From contig CM076948.1 in assembly GCA_039566865.1 (NCBI GenBank), positions 11,667,001 through 11,731,000 of the forward strand: a DNA stretch of 64,000 nucleotides, given 5' to 3'. Shown piece by piece: positions 1 through 10,547 of this stretch (within the stretch, counting starts at the first letter, position 1; the number at the start of each line of letters is the position of its first letter). Made by a program: the position numbers and the translations under genes. Origin of the DNA: Aurelia coerulea. Lineage: Eukaryota > Cnidaria > Scyphozoa > Semaeostomeae > Ulmaridae. Under the pieces are notes generated by a model. The model did not search any database, had not been told where the DNA came from, and saw only the letters and a program-made list of their open reading frames with translations.

Positions 1-341
1 GATTTCTCGAAAAGGAAAGATGGCTTGTTGGAAGATAGTGAAATATAGGCAAGAGTACGTTGCAGCATTCAGTGATCTTGGTGAGGAAAGTCACACAGTG
101 AAAATGTTGCTCTAGACCAGACAAATTCATTGTGCTGACTCCATTTATTGCATTGATGATGCAAAAAGGAATATTTGGAATTTTTTTGCAATCGACAAGA
201 AATTTACTGATCTGTCTTTGCTGTCCCCATATCTGCAAGGATATGGAAGCAATCGCCATGTCCAATTACAGTCGTGGCCAAAAAATTTCAGACCACATTT
301 TCGTCAACAACGTTTCTTGGCGCAACGATATGGAACCCTAC

Positions 342-450
342 CAATCTGCCTATTTGACTCTCTTGGAGTTGATTTAGATGAACTTTCCATGAAGATTCCA
401 GATTTTGATGTTGTTTTTTTATAATTTCGGCGCTATTTTGCTTGACGTCA
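342..450 (-). CDS. Host gene exon, coiled-coil protein (downstream exon, called D)
   Basis: This minus-strand exon is 109 nt. It follows an acceptor ending TTTCATAG and is followed by a donor starting GTAGGG. It encodes about 36 residues rich in Gln, Lys, Glu and Leu, with SAEIIKKQHQNLESSW near its start and the heptad-like stretch VHLNQLQESQ further on. It opens with one base that completes a codon begun by the two bases left by exon C (3988-4116), so the phases match, and it ends at phase 0. Plus-strand open frames across the same bases do not resemble any protein and look like shadows. The role of the protein is unknown. The series of coiled-coil exons suggests a structural, cytoskeletal or centrosomal protein, which is an inference. 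The gene continues beyond the left edge of the window. Confidence 0.66.
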
Positions 451-821
451 CTATGAAATCTATAGAAATTCTCGGAAATTACAGTGGTTCTGCCGACAAG
501 GGGGTGACCCAAAAATTGTGTTACTCAGCTGGACTTTACATCAATCTATGCACAATTTAATTCTATGATTTGTTTGCAAAATATCGAAACTCCACGAAGA
601 ACCTTGCTTCAGGGAAGAAGGTAGTGGAGGGCCTTCAGCACACAGCTATGGCCATAAGTTTAAGACCACCATTGGAAAAGCGTGAAAACAATTCTGTGCT
701 TATGAGGTAAGAGCCTGTGATGTTCGGTAATTCCAATAGTAAAACAATTCTTGAAGATGAATTCGATAAACTATGTGATGTGTAACTTCAAACTAAAAAT
801 TCAAGGGCTGGTACGCAGTAC

Positions 822-1238
822 CCCAGGGGGGTACTCTGGTATATTCAGGATAGGGATGCTCAGGTTACTTTTTTGGGTCTAAAATTTAGGCAAGGATTAT
901 TTTTTTGGGTTCATGAAATTCTGGCTTACTTTTTTGGGTCTCAAATATGAGAAAAAGTAAAAAAAATGGGAAAAATATAATTTACAAACAAAATTAGAGT
1001 AAAGTGACAGTACTAAAATAAAAAAAACATGAATATCCAAACACATTATGAGAAATCTAATCAGTAGGGCATTTTTATGCAGATTTAAGATACTGACTTC
1101 ATAACTTTTGGGTATGTAAGATCGGAAAAATAATTTTTTTGGGTCTATTTTCATGCTAGACATTATTTTTTTGGGTTGATGCGTTGTACCCCAGCCTGAG
1201 CACCCCTATCCTAAATATACCTGAGTACCCCCCCTGGG
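822..1238. mobile_element. MITE, family G (CCCAGGGGGG ends), copy 1, with 8-bp TSD
   Basis: The 417-bp element starts CCCAGGGGGGTACTC and ends with the inverse GTACCCCCCCTGGG. Subterminal arms of about 40 bp are also inverted. It is flanked by a perfect 8-bp duplication, CGCAGTAC (814-821 and 1239-1246). The interior is AT-rich with repeated TTTTTTGGGTC motifs and has no coding capacity. An 8-bp TSD fits hAT-type or P-type transposases. Related copies lie at 19768-20067, 56224-56580 and 61975-62395. It sits in the intron between exons C and D of the host gene. Confidence 0.8.
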
Positions 1239-1246
1239 CGCAGTAC

Positions 1247-2871
1247 TGTCATTCTAAAAACTGTTACCAATTTAGCAGTGATTCTATTAATACGAACAAG
1301 GCTCTATGAGCTGATATTTCGCCTCGGCATACGAGACTTCCTCAGAGCTGAACTAACGGAATTACAATAAAGATAAACTGTAACGTGATTGGCTAACGTG
1401 TGCTACATCGCAGGAGTGAATGTGGGGGATAGTTTGGTGATGACGTAAGCGTGACAATATGAAGGAGGATATTTACATGATAACGATATAATAAAATTGT
1501 AAAGGACTAAATGTCTAGAGGGTATATTACTTTATGATTATAAGTTGCAAGTTGTAACTGAGTAATAATTACGTCAGCAGTGGTCCTGTTCATGCCGTTG
1601 CGTTCGGAATGAGAATATAAGCCAAGTCAAGGAAGTGTTGCTCTTTGGCTCATCTAACGCTTTCGCGTTTGTTGTGTATTTGTAGCAATGTCAATATCTG
1701 TAGGTAACGAACAGAGTGTACCGGTTTACAGAAGCGCTCTGCAACCGCGGATTTGTCACTTTTTCGGTGTTTCAACTTTTAGACGGTGCGGTGTTCGTTT
1801 AATGTCTCGTAGTCGTCCAAACAATCTCCTTGTGGTATCAAATTTTCTTCATGGAAAATTTGTTATCGTTATTGACAATTGCTTGCACGCAGTGGGAATT
1901 TCGATCTGACATCCTATTCTCAAGCTAATGCGATATATTTTCGTTACTGTCTCGCACTGGTCAAATCGATCCCATGTTTTTTGATGAATTTCCACGGCCT
2001 GGTTCACAAAAATCCTCATTTTCGCCATTTTATAATAATCTGATGATTGCTCGTTGACCTGTATTCAGATCTGGCAATTCGACTTGAATTTGAGGCTTAA
2101 ACAATAATTCTGGAAACTATTTTATTCTGCAAAGATTCTTCTCTACATAGATCGCTATTTCAGTTTTCATAAATCTATCTTGTAGATTTTTCGCTATTCG
2201 TTTATTGGAATGCCATGGGCTCCTAAATGATCACATAAAATCATGGATTCGGGTTCTAACCGTATACTGTTCGTTTAATCAAACAACTTGCGAAGTGATT
2301 CACGTTACCCCGGCCCTGGGCGAAGTCAACTAGGCAAAATGGTCACACAAGAAACTAGAACTATGATTGATAATGGAACAAGATTTACATTTTGTGTGTT
2401 GATAAACTGACCCAAATCCAATGTCAAAACGATGTTAAAACGTTTACCCTCAGCTATCAAATGTTTGGAATATTCCTGAAAAACCTTTAAATATGATACA
2501 CTTTGCCCTTTCTTACCATATGATTTTGTTTTAATTCATGTCAAAGTAGCCACAGAGGTATCGTTCATGTATCAGATCACGTTTACACTGTATCGGTACA
2601 GCTTTTACCCGTTATAAAATTGTTACGGGTCAAGCGCGTTGACAGACTGCTCTTGTAAAAAACTTTTTTTGAAGAAAGGGGAACACTGTTATGGATTAGC
2701 AGGAACAGTGTAAACAGAAGGCAGATCCGTTACGCTCGTTATATATCCAGGGTTGTACCAGTACAGTGAAAACGAGGTCTTAGTCCTTTCGTCGTTCTAC
2801 AAGAATACGAACATGCACCAAAATTGCGCTAAGTCGATTTCTTAGAAACTGAAGTCCAGTCCGTCTCAAAT
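1247..2871. other. Intron sequence without recognised features
   Basis: I see no coding frame, repeat or RNA gene that I can support here. An open frame of about 73 codons on the plus strand near 1688 shows no recognisable motif. The stretch lies inside the intron between host exons C and D. Confidence 0.5.
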
Positions 2872-3800
2872 TAGATGTCACGCCAAGGGCAGTAAGAAGA
2901 GTTTAGTGTAAAATAAAAGCCATAGCAGATACCAGAATGGCCCTTCGTTGTTTCTTTGTTGATTATTCCCTTGGCTTTGCTTTTCAAACGACGTAAATCC
3001 CTCGTTTTCTCAAGTTAAAACTCAGCCATTGGCTAGCACACTGGGAGCCGTTTGCAATTTCAAAAACTAAACAAAAGTGAGGCTTGGCCAAAGCCCACGG
3101 AAAGGAGGTCATGGGTTTTTCAAGCGCCGTTTCTTACCAATCATGAAGCTATACGCGTGTCGTGTGACGATACAAGGGTGTGTGGGGTGAGTGGCCGAGC
3201 GGCTTATACAGTTTCCGTCAGGTGGCTGAAGTTAAGCTCGGTCAAGTGAGGTCAAATTCCGGATGGGTGACCCCGGAGGCTTGACCTTGCAACTCACCTC
3301 GTCATCCTTCAGAAGGAACGTTAAACTAGGGGTCCCATGCCCGGATGCGGCGTGCATAGTGGCTTAAATTAGCTTTAAGTAGCTAAAAATGCTTCCAGCC
3401 CACTCAAAAAAAAATAACCGAAAAAAGGCTCGTTACCGTGATAAATTTTGAAAACCGCGCGCAGCAATACAACTACTAATTAAAATCGCGAGGTGTCCGG
3501 ACACGCTTCTATATATGGTAGTGGCTCTTTGGTACACAAGAAAAAATAAGAAACAGAGGATGACAAACCCGTTGGCGAAGCCTCACTTTCGTTTAGTGTT
3601 CGAAATAGCAAACGGCTGCCAGTGCGCTAGCCAACGGCTGAGTTTTAACTTGGCAAAACGAGGGATTTCTGTCGTTTTAAAAGCAAAGCCAAGAGAATAA
3701 TCAACAGAGAAACAACGAAGGACCATTTTGGTATCTGGCATGGTTTTTCATTTTATACTGAACTGTTCTCACGGCCCTTGGTCATGTCAACATGTCCGTG
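2872..3800. mobile_element. Inverted-repeat element of about 0.9 kb with arms of about 230-260 bp
   Basis: The segment 2872-3135 recurs as its reverse complement at about 3540-3800, with roughly 80-85% identity by eye. Shared blocks include CCTTCGTTGTTTCT, TTGGCTTTGCTTTT, CCCTCGTTTT and AAGTTAAAACTCAGCC. The roughly 400 bp between the arms contains a SINE-like segment. This looks like a MITE or foldback element with long inverted arms. Exact ends and a TSD could not be fixed, so no superfamily is assigned. Confidence 0.65.
3180..3416 (+). repeat. SINE-like retroposon with tRNA-like and 5S-like segments and a poly(A) tail
   Basis: An A-box-like TGGCCGAGCGGC (3193-3203), as in tRNA-Leu/Ser, is followed by CTGAAGTTAAGC, a B-box-like GGTCAAATTCC (3250-3260) and GGATGGGTGACC (3261-3272). 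The last block matches the well-known 3' part of 5S rRNA genes, as does the CTGAAGTTAAGC block. A body of about 130 bp follows and ends in an A-rich tail near 3406-3416. Having both tRNA-like and 5S-like promoter pieces in one unit suggests a chimeric SINE head. It is not a functional tRNA or 5S gene, because no complete cloverleaf or 5S fold can be drawn. Confidence 0.55.
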
Positions 3801-3987
3801 AATAACAGAAATCAGAGAATCTTGGATGAGCAAGTTACCGTTATCGCAAATCTCACTTGACGTCTAATTGGAGACAGACGATAGAACTTCTTGGCAATTC
3901 TTCAAGTGTTGGAATTTGTTTTTGGGCCAACTCGTTCATAATTATTCACAGTCGTTTGTTCAAGTCTTTCCGCATCATTTCGCTGAC

Positions 3988-4116
3988 CTTGGCATCCAAT
4001 CTGCAGTTTTTTTTAATTGCTCGTAGCTCCAATGTAACTGCTGAATCTCGTGTTGATGTCGCTGCCTCGCTTCGTCAAGTTCGTGGAGGAGATGATCATT
4101 CGTAACTACCAAGGAT
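3988..4116 (-). CDS. Host gene exon, coiled-coil protein (exon C)
   Basis: This is a 129-nt minus-strand exon between an acceptor TTTCCTAG and a donor GTCAGC. Its first base completes the codon begun by the two bases at the end of exon B (6296-6422), and it leaves two bases that exon D completes, so the phases chain on both sides. It encodes about 42 residues that contain LLHELDEARQRHQHEIQQLH followed by WSYEQLKKTADW, a clear heptad-like coiled coil. If the donor were skipped, an in-frame TGA at 3975-3977 would end the protein. The matching phase of exon D favours splicing. Function is not recognised. Confidence 0.74.
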
Positions 4117-4210
4117 CTAGGAAATTATCACAAATAGATTCATCGCAACTTCACGTGTGACAAAAAGAATTGTGATATATATCAGGTTAAAGGGGAATAC
4201 ACACGCAATC

Positions 4211-4320
4211 TTAAGGTAATTCTGCTGTCCGCTTTGATGAGCAGCAAATTGTCGTTTTGCAAAATCACCCTCCTCAAAAATCAGTTAATTTCTCTTTGCT
4301 TTTTTATCTCCTATCCCAAA
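4211..4320. mobile_element. Left end of a TTAA-flanked MITE (same family as 12345-13115)
   Basis: TTAAGGTAATTCTGCTGTCC begins here. The following bases, including CTCCTCAAAAATCAGTTAAT, match the left end of the complete copy at 12345. The right inverted end was not found, so this is a truncated or decayed copy. The right border given is approximate. Confidence 0.5.
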
Positions 4321-4611
4321 AATTTAGCATAATACTTCTAACACTAATTGGAAAAGATACAATACATGTGTTAAAACACGACTGCACAGGGATTGAAATT
4401 GATAATAAACAAGAAAATGATTTGAATCATTTTTAAGGAACCCTCATGTTTGATATGGGGTCGCAGTAGGTGGACCGATTAAACAACTATTTTAGATGTC
4501 ATGAAGAAGAACCATTGATTTGAAGGCAATGACTAGACTGGCAATAAAATCTCTGAATACTCTTGAAAACTGATATGTTCGTTATGCGTACCCGTCTTAA
4601 TTGGGACAGAA

Positions 4612-5150
4612 AACAAGGACTAAAGTTTCTCAAGCTCTTGGACTTGTCAAGTACTCCAAAAGATTTCTGAAGCGTGCCACACCTAATGATATATACAGAA
4701 GCATGGTTGAGCTACATGTACGTGATTGCTTTTTTTTATATACACAATCTAAAAATATACAATTTAACAAAGACATAGTTACAAAAGACGATACCATTGG
4801 GAGCATGATAGGCATGGCTACCCTAAATGATCTTAACAAATAACAATACAGATACTAAAGGCTATACCAAAGTTTCTGTTGGTCTCTCCTAAGGGAGAAA
4901 CCGGCTTAATCGAAAGATATGGCGACACTACTGCTTGAATCAAAATTGAAAATTGACAGTTGACGTGATTGCTTCTCCGTGTGTGGTTGCTGCAGTGATA
5001 GTAACATTATCATGCTTCAAAAAGTACAACACAGGGCAGCCATAATCGCAACGAACGGCAGATATGATACTTCTGTAACGCCTCTGATCCACGGCCTTCG
5101 ATGGCCAAGAGTCAAGCAGCTTACAGGTCGTTGTAAAAAGAGCGAAGAAA
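4612..5150 (+). pseudogene. LINE ORF2 remnant (thumb and C-terminal part of the reverse transcriptase protein)
   Basis: The first part encodes KVSQALGLVKYSKRF and DIYRSMVELHV, typical of the region after the catalytic core in CR1-like reverse transcriptases. After an insertion the same protein resumes at about 4968 with IIMLQKVQHRAAIIATNGRY and PLIHGLRWPRVKQL. The order and spacing agree with the intact ORF2 at 58483-61317, for instance its LQKLQNRAARIITGS block. There is no intact frame, and both ends are truncated. It lies in the intron between host exons B and C, transcribed opposite to the host gene. Confidence 0.75.
4732..4962 (-). mobile_element. Retroposon of 231 bp with 12-bp TSD and terminal poly(A)
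   Basis: The insert separates two halves of the LINE remnant. It is flanked by the perfect duplication ACGTGATTGCTT (4720-4731 and 4963-4974). Read on the minus strand it ends in TATATAAAAAAA directly before the duplication, which fits target-primed insertion of a SINE or a short LINE tail. The minus strand contains the hairpin-like GGTTTCTCCCTTAGGAGAGA. No coding region and no clear Pol III promoter were recognised. Confidence 0.75.
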
Positions 5151-6295
5151 CCATTTAGGCACACTTCTGAACATTGATTTTGGGTTCTGAGACCTGTCCG
5201 AATCAGATTTAATCTGGGGCATGTTCAAATTTTGACCGGAAGTCACACTGTTTAATGACGTCACAAACATCAAATTTTCCGTTGATATTTCTGTTGTTAT
5301 ATCTAGGAGCAACTTTCACTTTTGAATGCTAACATTAGTTAGTGACGTAATGTACTAGTGGCGCAATAATTTCATGAGTGTGGTGCACCCATATCGTCGT
5401 AGTGGTGCAACAGTAAATGAAAAATATTATTGGACAATCGAAGACAAAAACTAAACTCTTAATGGTTATTGTAAATATTTTGCCCTTTTTTGGAATTTAG
5501 TTATGAACTCGCACTTTCCGTATAAAATAAGTTGCAAGGCTTCGTGGAGGGACTTTTGCCGTGATTTGCTGTGAACTGTTTGCCGATAGCCGTTAACCTT
5601 AATCCATATGGGGGGGGGGGGGCTCGAGGTTTTATTTGCTGCGTTTCTAAACGACATCAGCTATGTCCACCAACTTCCCTGATTTTTATTAATTATCTAT
5701 TACCTACATTTTGATGGATAAATTTTTGAACAATAGGACTCACAGGTCATGTGAAATGCCCAAATTTGGAAGGAGGTTGCAGCAAATTCACTGTTTTCAA
5801 TGATTTCAATGGAACGATTTGATTGAATTATGCTGTATTATATAGCAAATGAATCAGCAAACAAAGGGCTTCAATTTGATACCGGAATTTCTGGAATTTG
5901 ATGATATCAGCATTTCTTGATAATGACGTCATTTTGGCCACCATTTTGGACTAATTAGCAATATTTTCAAATGTTTTCAAACTTTTTCAATAAAAAGCGC
6001 ACTCTAATGATACCTTTGTAATAGGTTATCACCATTTTCCAGGCTCTTTTGGTTACTTTTTACAGAGAACAAATTAACTGCACAAATGACATCATCAGAA
6101 TTGGCAAATTTCTGCCAAAATATCGTCGATAATCGTCGGTCGATAAAGCTATGTCGATTCCATTTAAAAAACAGCGAATTGACAAATAAATCCACACAAT
6201 GTTAATCCGCTTGTGACTATTGCTTGTGATTCTAGCATGGATGGTGATAAAATCACCCAACAAGATGCTGAACGCAAATTGTAATTCAAAAATAC
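5151..6295. other. Intron sequence with a G tract, otherwise no recognised feature
   Basis: A run of 13 G occurs at 5610-5622. The rest is AT-rich with scattered TGACGTCA-like motifs and no supported gene. It lies between host exons B and C. Confidence 0.5.
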
Positions 6296-6422
6296 CTATG
6301 ACTCTCCTGGAGCATTGATGTGAGTTCTTGAAGCTGTGCCAAAGTCGTTGCTTGTTGCTCACACTGTTGTGCTAGCGTTTGATTATCTCTCTCCAATGAT
6401 TCTCGGCCTTGTTCCAATTCCA
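6296..6422 (-). CDS. Host gene exon, coiled-coil protein (exon B)
   Basis: This 127-nt minus-strand exon has the acceptor ATATCATTAG and the donor GTATTT. Its first two bases, TG, join the single G left by exon A (26094-26208) to give a Val codon, and it leaves AG for exon C, which gives Arg. It encodes about 41 residues: ELEQGRESLERDNQTLAQQC, then EQQATTLAQLQELTSMLQES. This is strongly heptad-like coiled coil without Pro or Gly breaks. The chain of three matching phases is the main evidence that these small exons belong to one real gene. The intron upstream of it would be 19.7 kb. Confidence 0.77.
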
Positions 6423-6449
6423 CTAATGATATAAGAATGTATGTATATA

Positions 6450-6841
6450 AATAGGACAAATAAACGTGCCTTGAGGGCTTTGCACGGAGATTACGACTCA
6501 TCATTTGACCAGCTTTTAGCCAGGGCTGAAAGCATTACAGTTCACCACAAGAATCTGCGAAGTCTTATGATAGAAATTTATAAGACCATGAACCATTTTA
6601 ATCCTTCATATATTTGGGAGTTCTTCCTTGAAAAGGATATACCTTACAATCTCCGCCCAAAAGAGCTATGCAGGCTTTCATCAGCACAGTCACATCGATA
6701 TGGATTAAATTCTCTTTCGTTTAGAGTGAACTAAATGATGAACTAGATGATGAACTAAAGAGAGCTGATACCTTGAGAAATTTTAAAAGAGGAATCAAAG
6801 ACTGGGATGGCAAAAGATGTAAATGTTTAATTTGTAAATAA
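6450..6841 (+). pseudogene. 3' end of a LINE ORF2 (reverse transcriptase C-terminus)
   Basis: The frame reads KRALRALHGDYDSSFDQLL, then NLRSLMIEIYKTMN and YGLNSLSFR. After a small indel near 6732 it goes on to ELKRADTLRNFKRGIKDW and closes with the Cys-containing KCKCLICK and a stop. This is the usual C-terminal tail of cnidarian-type LINE ORF2 proteins. The copy is strongly 5'-truncated. Its 3' UTR ends in an ATG/ATGATG simple repeat near 6915-6945. It sits just upstream of the acceptor of host exon B, on the opposite strand. Confidence 0.75.
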
Positions 6842-7254
6842 TTTTGTTATATGGTAAATAGTTGATTTAAATTAGTTTTTAGTAACTATGTACATATCAA
6901 CTTTAAATAATGTTATGATGATGATGATAATGTTATGATGATGTAGGTGATGCAGAAGGTAATACTCCTTTAATTATCTCTCCCTTATTACGCCCGAGAT
7001 TATAGGATGTCAAAACTCTTCTTGCAGGCCCAAAGTTAATCACGATATTCTAAAAATGTCTCGATACAACAGCAGCATTATCACGAGCATAAAGTAAAAA
7101 CATTTGCACCTTGAAAAATTGTAGAAAATAATCCAATGGACCGATCTAAAAAGATCCTGCTTTATTCCATAAAAAGGACTAACTTTAATTCAGAAACCAA
7201 CTTTGGGTATCTTTCTTAACATTATAAAGTCGTCATGGTGATATCAGTATGATA

Positions 7255-7882
7255 CCGGGTGAGTCAGAAAAAAGAATCCCCGTTTGAAAGGTCACGGCTT
7301 CCTGGATATCAAGACAATGATATCGGTAAATATATAGTTTTATGGTAGAAATGTTCAAATCTACTATAAAATTTACCTGACTGAAATCGGCTACTTCATT
7401 CTGAAATTTTGAGGGATTTTCTCCAGAAAGCCTCTTCAAAAAACCTTCAAAACGTGCCCAAAATCATGAACAGATTTCCCAAACATTTCTGCCTTACAAT
7501 GCCTTACAGCAATGACTTGTGAACGCTTTAGCACGTGCTATCCTTTTGGGAGGATTGACAAGTCCTCCCCCTGGTATGGATGACCTATTCAGGGGGATTC
7601 CATTCTCCCAAGAGGACAAAATACAGGAATTTACGTGAGTGTCATCAGTTTTAGGAAGGAAAATTTGCTCATTGTGTTCATTTGTTTTTGCAGGTTTTTT
7701 GAAGGGGCTTTCTGCAGAAAATCACCCATATCCACGGGAAGGAATGGCCGATTAAGGCCGGGTAAATTACTGAACCTAATTGAACTTATTGGCAATAAAA
7801 CAAGACATTTTGCAATATTATTGCTTTGATATTCATGGAGCAGTGGCCTTCCAAGTGGGGATCCTTTTTCTGACTCACCCGA
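7255..7882. mobile_element. TA-flanked MITE, family M2, copy 1
   Basis: The element starts CCGGGTGAGTCAGAAAAAAG and ends with the inverse CTTTTTCTGACTCACCCG, between TA dinucleotides (7253-7254 and 7883-7884). This fits a Tc1/mariner-type MITE. A second copy of nearly equal length is at 34480-35112 and shares the interior, for example GGGAGGATTGACAAGTCCTC. No transposase is present. Confidence 0.8.
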
Positions 7883-8024
7883 TATAATTCTTAAAGCTTT
7901 CGTTAGACGTATGTGAAATGCTTGTAAATGTATCACTTCCTAAGGAGTCCGAGTCTGTGATCATCATTTTGCCTCGAAGGAAAGGCAAAGTTTGACAAAC
8001 AAATAAAATAAGGCCTTGAACTCA

Positions 8025-8265
8025 AATCAATCAATTCATTTCTCATCTCCTATTACAAAAAGAGACTAATAGGATCTATCGATGTCAAGGTAACATGAAA
8101 GAGTCATGGAAGGCAATCAATGAACTCCTCCAATAAGATGTCAAAGTTCAGAAACATTGATTATCTGAAAGAGTCTAGTTCTGAGACAGTTCACAACAAA
8201 GATATTTCTGATGCACTCAACAGTTTCTTATTTTCATGTTGGTAAAGTTAAGACCAGAATCAGAG
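8025..8265 (+). pseudogene. LINE ORF2 remnant (linker between endonuclease and reverse transcriptase)
   Basis: In shifting frames the stretch encodes GNMKESWKAINELL and then RNIDYLKESSSE and DALNSFL. These match the linker of the intact ORF2 further right (GNMKETWKTLNQLMNK). Several frame changes and both truncated ends show that it is dead. It is on the plus strand, inside the large host intron. Confidence 0.65.
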
Positions 8266-8268
8266 GGA

Positions 8269-8562
8269 AACCAGTTATCTAGTTTGAATTCGTTGCATCT
8301 ATCCTTTGGACGTTGCGTAGCTTCTCCGATGCTGCGGTGGTGGAATTGTTCTTCTCCTTCGCATCTTTTGTCCTTTGCATTTTGTTCGCAACTCACGTAA
8401 AATTCCACCACCGCAGCGCCGGAAAAGACAAATTTCACCTCCGCATTTGTCTATTTATTTAATTGTTTTTTATTTATTTAAAGTTGGTTAAAAGTTCTAG
8501 CTCTACATTACAATAATGCGAACTAATTTACACCAAGAATTTAAACTAGACAACTGGCTTCC
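8269..8562. repeat. Imperfect inverted repeats (possible small foldback element)
   Basis: About 27 bp at 8269-8295 (GGGAAACCAGTTATCTAG) recur inverted at 8536-8562. Inside, TGCGGTGGTGGAATT (8333-8347) pairs with AATTCCACCACCGCA (8400-8414). The stretch can form two nested hairpins. No TSD was found and the nature of the element is open. Confidence 0.5.
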
Positions 8563-8886
8563 CTGTGCTAGAATCGATTGTGACGCCTAAAAGTTAAACA
8601 TTATCTGAAGGGTTTACAGTCGCTAGATTTATTTAAATGCAAGTGTTATCGTCAGATTTGGTTTCTGGGAGCAACACCTGGAATTTAGATGGATTCGCCG
8701 TCACTCTGTTTGATTCAAACCGATTTGGGGCTTTCTTCTATTATTCATATAAATATTACAATGAATATTACATACCACTATACGTTTCTAATTACTATAC
8801 AACACTACAGAGACGATACCATGGAGAGGGAAAGACAATGACTACCCCATGACCAATATAAAAAGACGTCTAACTAAATACAACTA

Positions 8887-9301
8887 CAGGGTGTCCCAAA
8901 AAATGTGCCCCGTTTTTCTTAAGATTGCGAAAAAACGCCAACAGATTCTTGCCAAACTTTTGCATGATGCTGCTCTTCAGATATTCAATCAAAGTTTGCA
9001 ACCATCCCCGTAAAAATCCGTTGTCAGAAGACCAAACTTGCCTGATGACTGAAACCAGCGGTCCGCCATTTTGTCTTGCTTCAAAATAGTAAGGCAAAAT
9101 GGCCGCTGGTTTCAGTGATCGGGCAAATTTGGTCTCCTGAAGGTCATAGCTCCATCATTTCTCAACGGATTTTTACGGGGATGGTTGCAAACTTTAATTG
9201 AACATCTGAAGAGCAACATCATGCAAAAGTTTTGCGAGAATCTTTTGCCGTTTTGTCGCAATCTTCAGACAAACGGGGCACAATTTTGTTAGGACACCCT
9301 G
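8887..9301. mobile_element. TA-flanked MITE with CAGGGTGTCC ends
   Basis: The 415-bp element begins CAGGGTGTCCCAAAAAATG and ends with an inverse terminus AGGACACCCTG, between TA duplications. The arms remain inverted for about 150-200 bp, including GCAACCATCCCCGTAAAAAT and its complement. These ends are typical of Tc1/mariner-like MITEs. A different family with the same first bases is at 26572-27306. Confidence 0.82.
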
Positions 9302-9414
9302 TACACTAAGAAGGATTAGAAACTAATGGATACTATACAAGATTCCGCCTTACATCAGATGCCAGGTGAGGGTTGCGATAAATGTAATGGTGTGACGAGT
9401 GCAACTCATTTTAG

Positions 9415-9645
9415 GGCTTGACATAGATCCTCTTATAGGTCAATAATAATTCCATCAAAATTTCTTCCACAAGAGTACATGGTGTTGTCGTCTGCGAAAT
9501 TGCAAATTTCTGCATTTTGGATGAAATAAATCAAATCATTGACGTAAATGTTGAATAGCAAGGGACCTAAGACAGAACCTTGGGGCAAACCTGATACAAT
9601 ATCGAGCCAGCCGGTGACAACCGACACAATCTTCACTCTTTGTTT
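9415..9645 (-). pseudogene. LINE reverse transcriptase core, inverted 5' segment of a twin-primed copy
   Basis: On the minus strand the frame reads SGLPQGSVLGPLLFNIYVND and then ICNFADDNTMYSCG, that is RT motifs B and C with a FADD catalytic box. It stops near 9415, shortly after LCQALK. Together with 9990-10547 (minus) and 10552-13842 (plus) it forms one element. The order is inverted middle of ORF2, then its direct 3' part, exactly as left by twin priming. Repetitive sequence at about 9650-9985 separates it from the upstream part. Confidence 0.8.
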
Positions 9646-9667
9646 TCTGCGGAGAAATAGCTACATT

Positions 9668-9780
9668 AGAACCGAAAACTTTCGGACGGACAAATTTCGG
9701 ACAAACAAATTCGGGCAAAAAACTTTCGGACGCTTTTTCAGCAATTTCGGACAAAAAACTTTCGGACAAACAATTTTTGC
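9668..9780. repeat. Short degenerate repeats of a TTTCGGACAAA motif
   Basis: Variants of CTTTCGGAC and TTTCGGACAAA occur about eight times in 110 bp, with spacing between about 10 and 25 bp. Another short duplication, CGCCCATTATGGCCA, lies just right of it (9817-9850). The stretch is inserted in the inverted LINE segment. Confidence 0.55.
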
Positions 9781-9989
9781 ATGATGCCAAAATATATGTT
9801 AAAACTAGAGTGGAATCGCCCATTATGGCCAGTCGCCCATTATGGCCAACTAGCAAGAGAAATTGAATTTCAGGGGACTGACGACTAGTAATAAAATTGC
9901 AATTGCGCGGAAAACCTTCCCTGACATCTGTTTTATCATGATTTGACCTTCACTGAAGTTTCTGTTCATTTGCATTGAACCCCGACGAG

Positions 9990-10547
9990 ATGGTTTGTGC
10001 ATCTCTAAGGCTCTTTCAAGTATTTACAAATTTCATGATTCTATTTATATCCCATTCCGACGACGCCTCTATCATCCAGGCATTTGAGACACTTTTCAGT
10101 TAATCTAAAGAGGGCATGTTGAGCACTGTGCCCCTCTCTGAAGCCACAAAATAGCCTAGAAATCTTTGTCTTTGCAAAAGGAATCATTTGTTAAGAGATT
10201 TGCATCTCAAATACTTTTGAGGGTTTAGAAAGTACGCTGATTGGCCTGAAGTTAGTTTTGTTGGTTCCATCACCGTTTTTAAAGATAGGCGAGACATCTG
10301 CCTTCTTTAATTTGTCCGGAAATTGACAGCTCTCGATAGATTTGTTCATATGATGGGTGATCTCCTGATAGCAAAGATCAGAGACCATCTTTAGTGAGCT
10401 GATCAGTGCTTCACTGTGCTTTTTTGCGTCATCAAGCTGATTGATGTCATTCCAAACCGAGGTTGGGTTGATGCAGGAAAACTTTAATTTATCCTCCTCC
10501 GCAAGATGGCCAACATTCTGCTTGATCATTGTTCTTTCGCACGTCAA
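9990..10547 (-). pseudogene. LINE reverse transcriptase N-terminal part (inverted segment)
   Basis: The minus strand from 10547 encodes a linker, then CQFPDKLKKADVSPIFKNGD and NFRPISVLSKPSKVFE, which are RT motifs 0-1. After that the frame decays, although REGHSAQHAL-like codons remain near 10130-10080. The segment ends abruptly at 10547, where a plus-strand part of the same protein begins. That head-to-head junction is the twin-priming breakpoint. Confidence 0.78.

Noticed and set aside
132..424. Two overlapping plus-strand open frames at the left edge
   Set aside because: The minus strand here holds a phase-matched exon with GT/AG borders and coiled-coil coding. The plus frames resemble nothing and are best explained as shadows.
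3190..3280. Functional tRNA or 5S rRNA gene
   Set aside because: A-box-like and 5S-like blocks are present, but no cloverleaf, anticodon arm or complete 5S fold can be drawn, and a poly(A) tail follows. A SINE-like unit explains it better.
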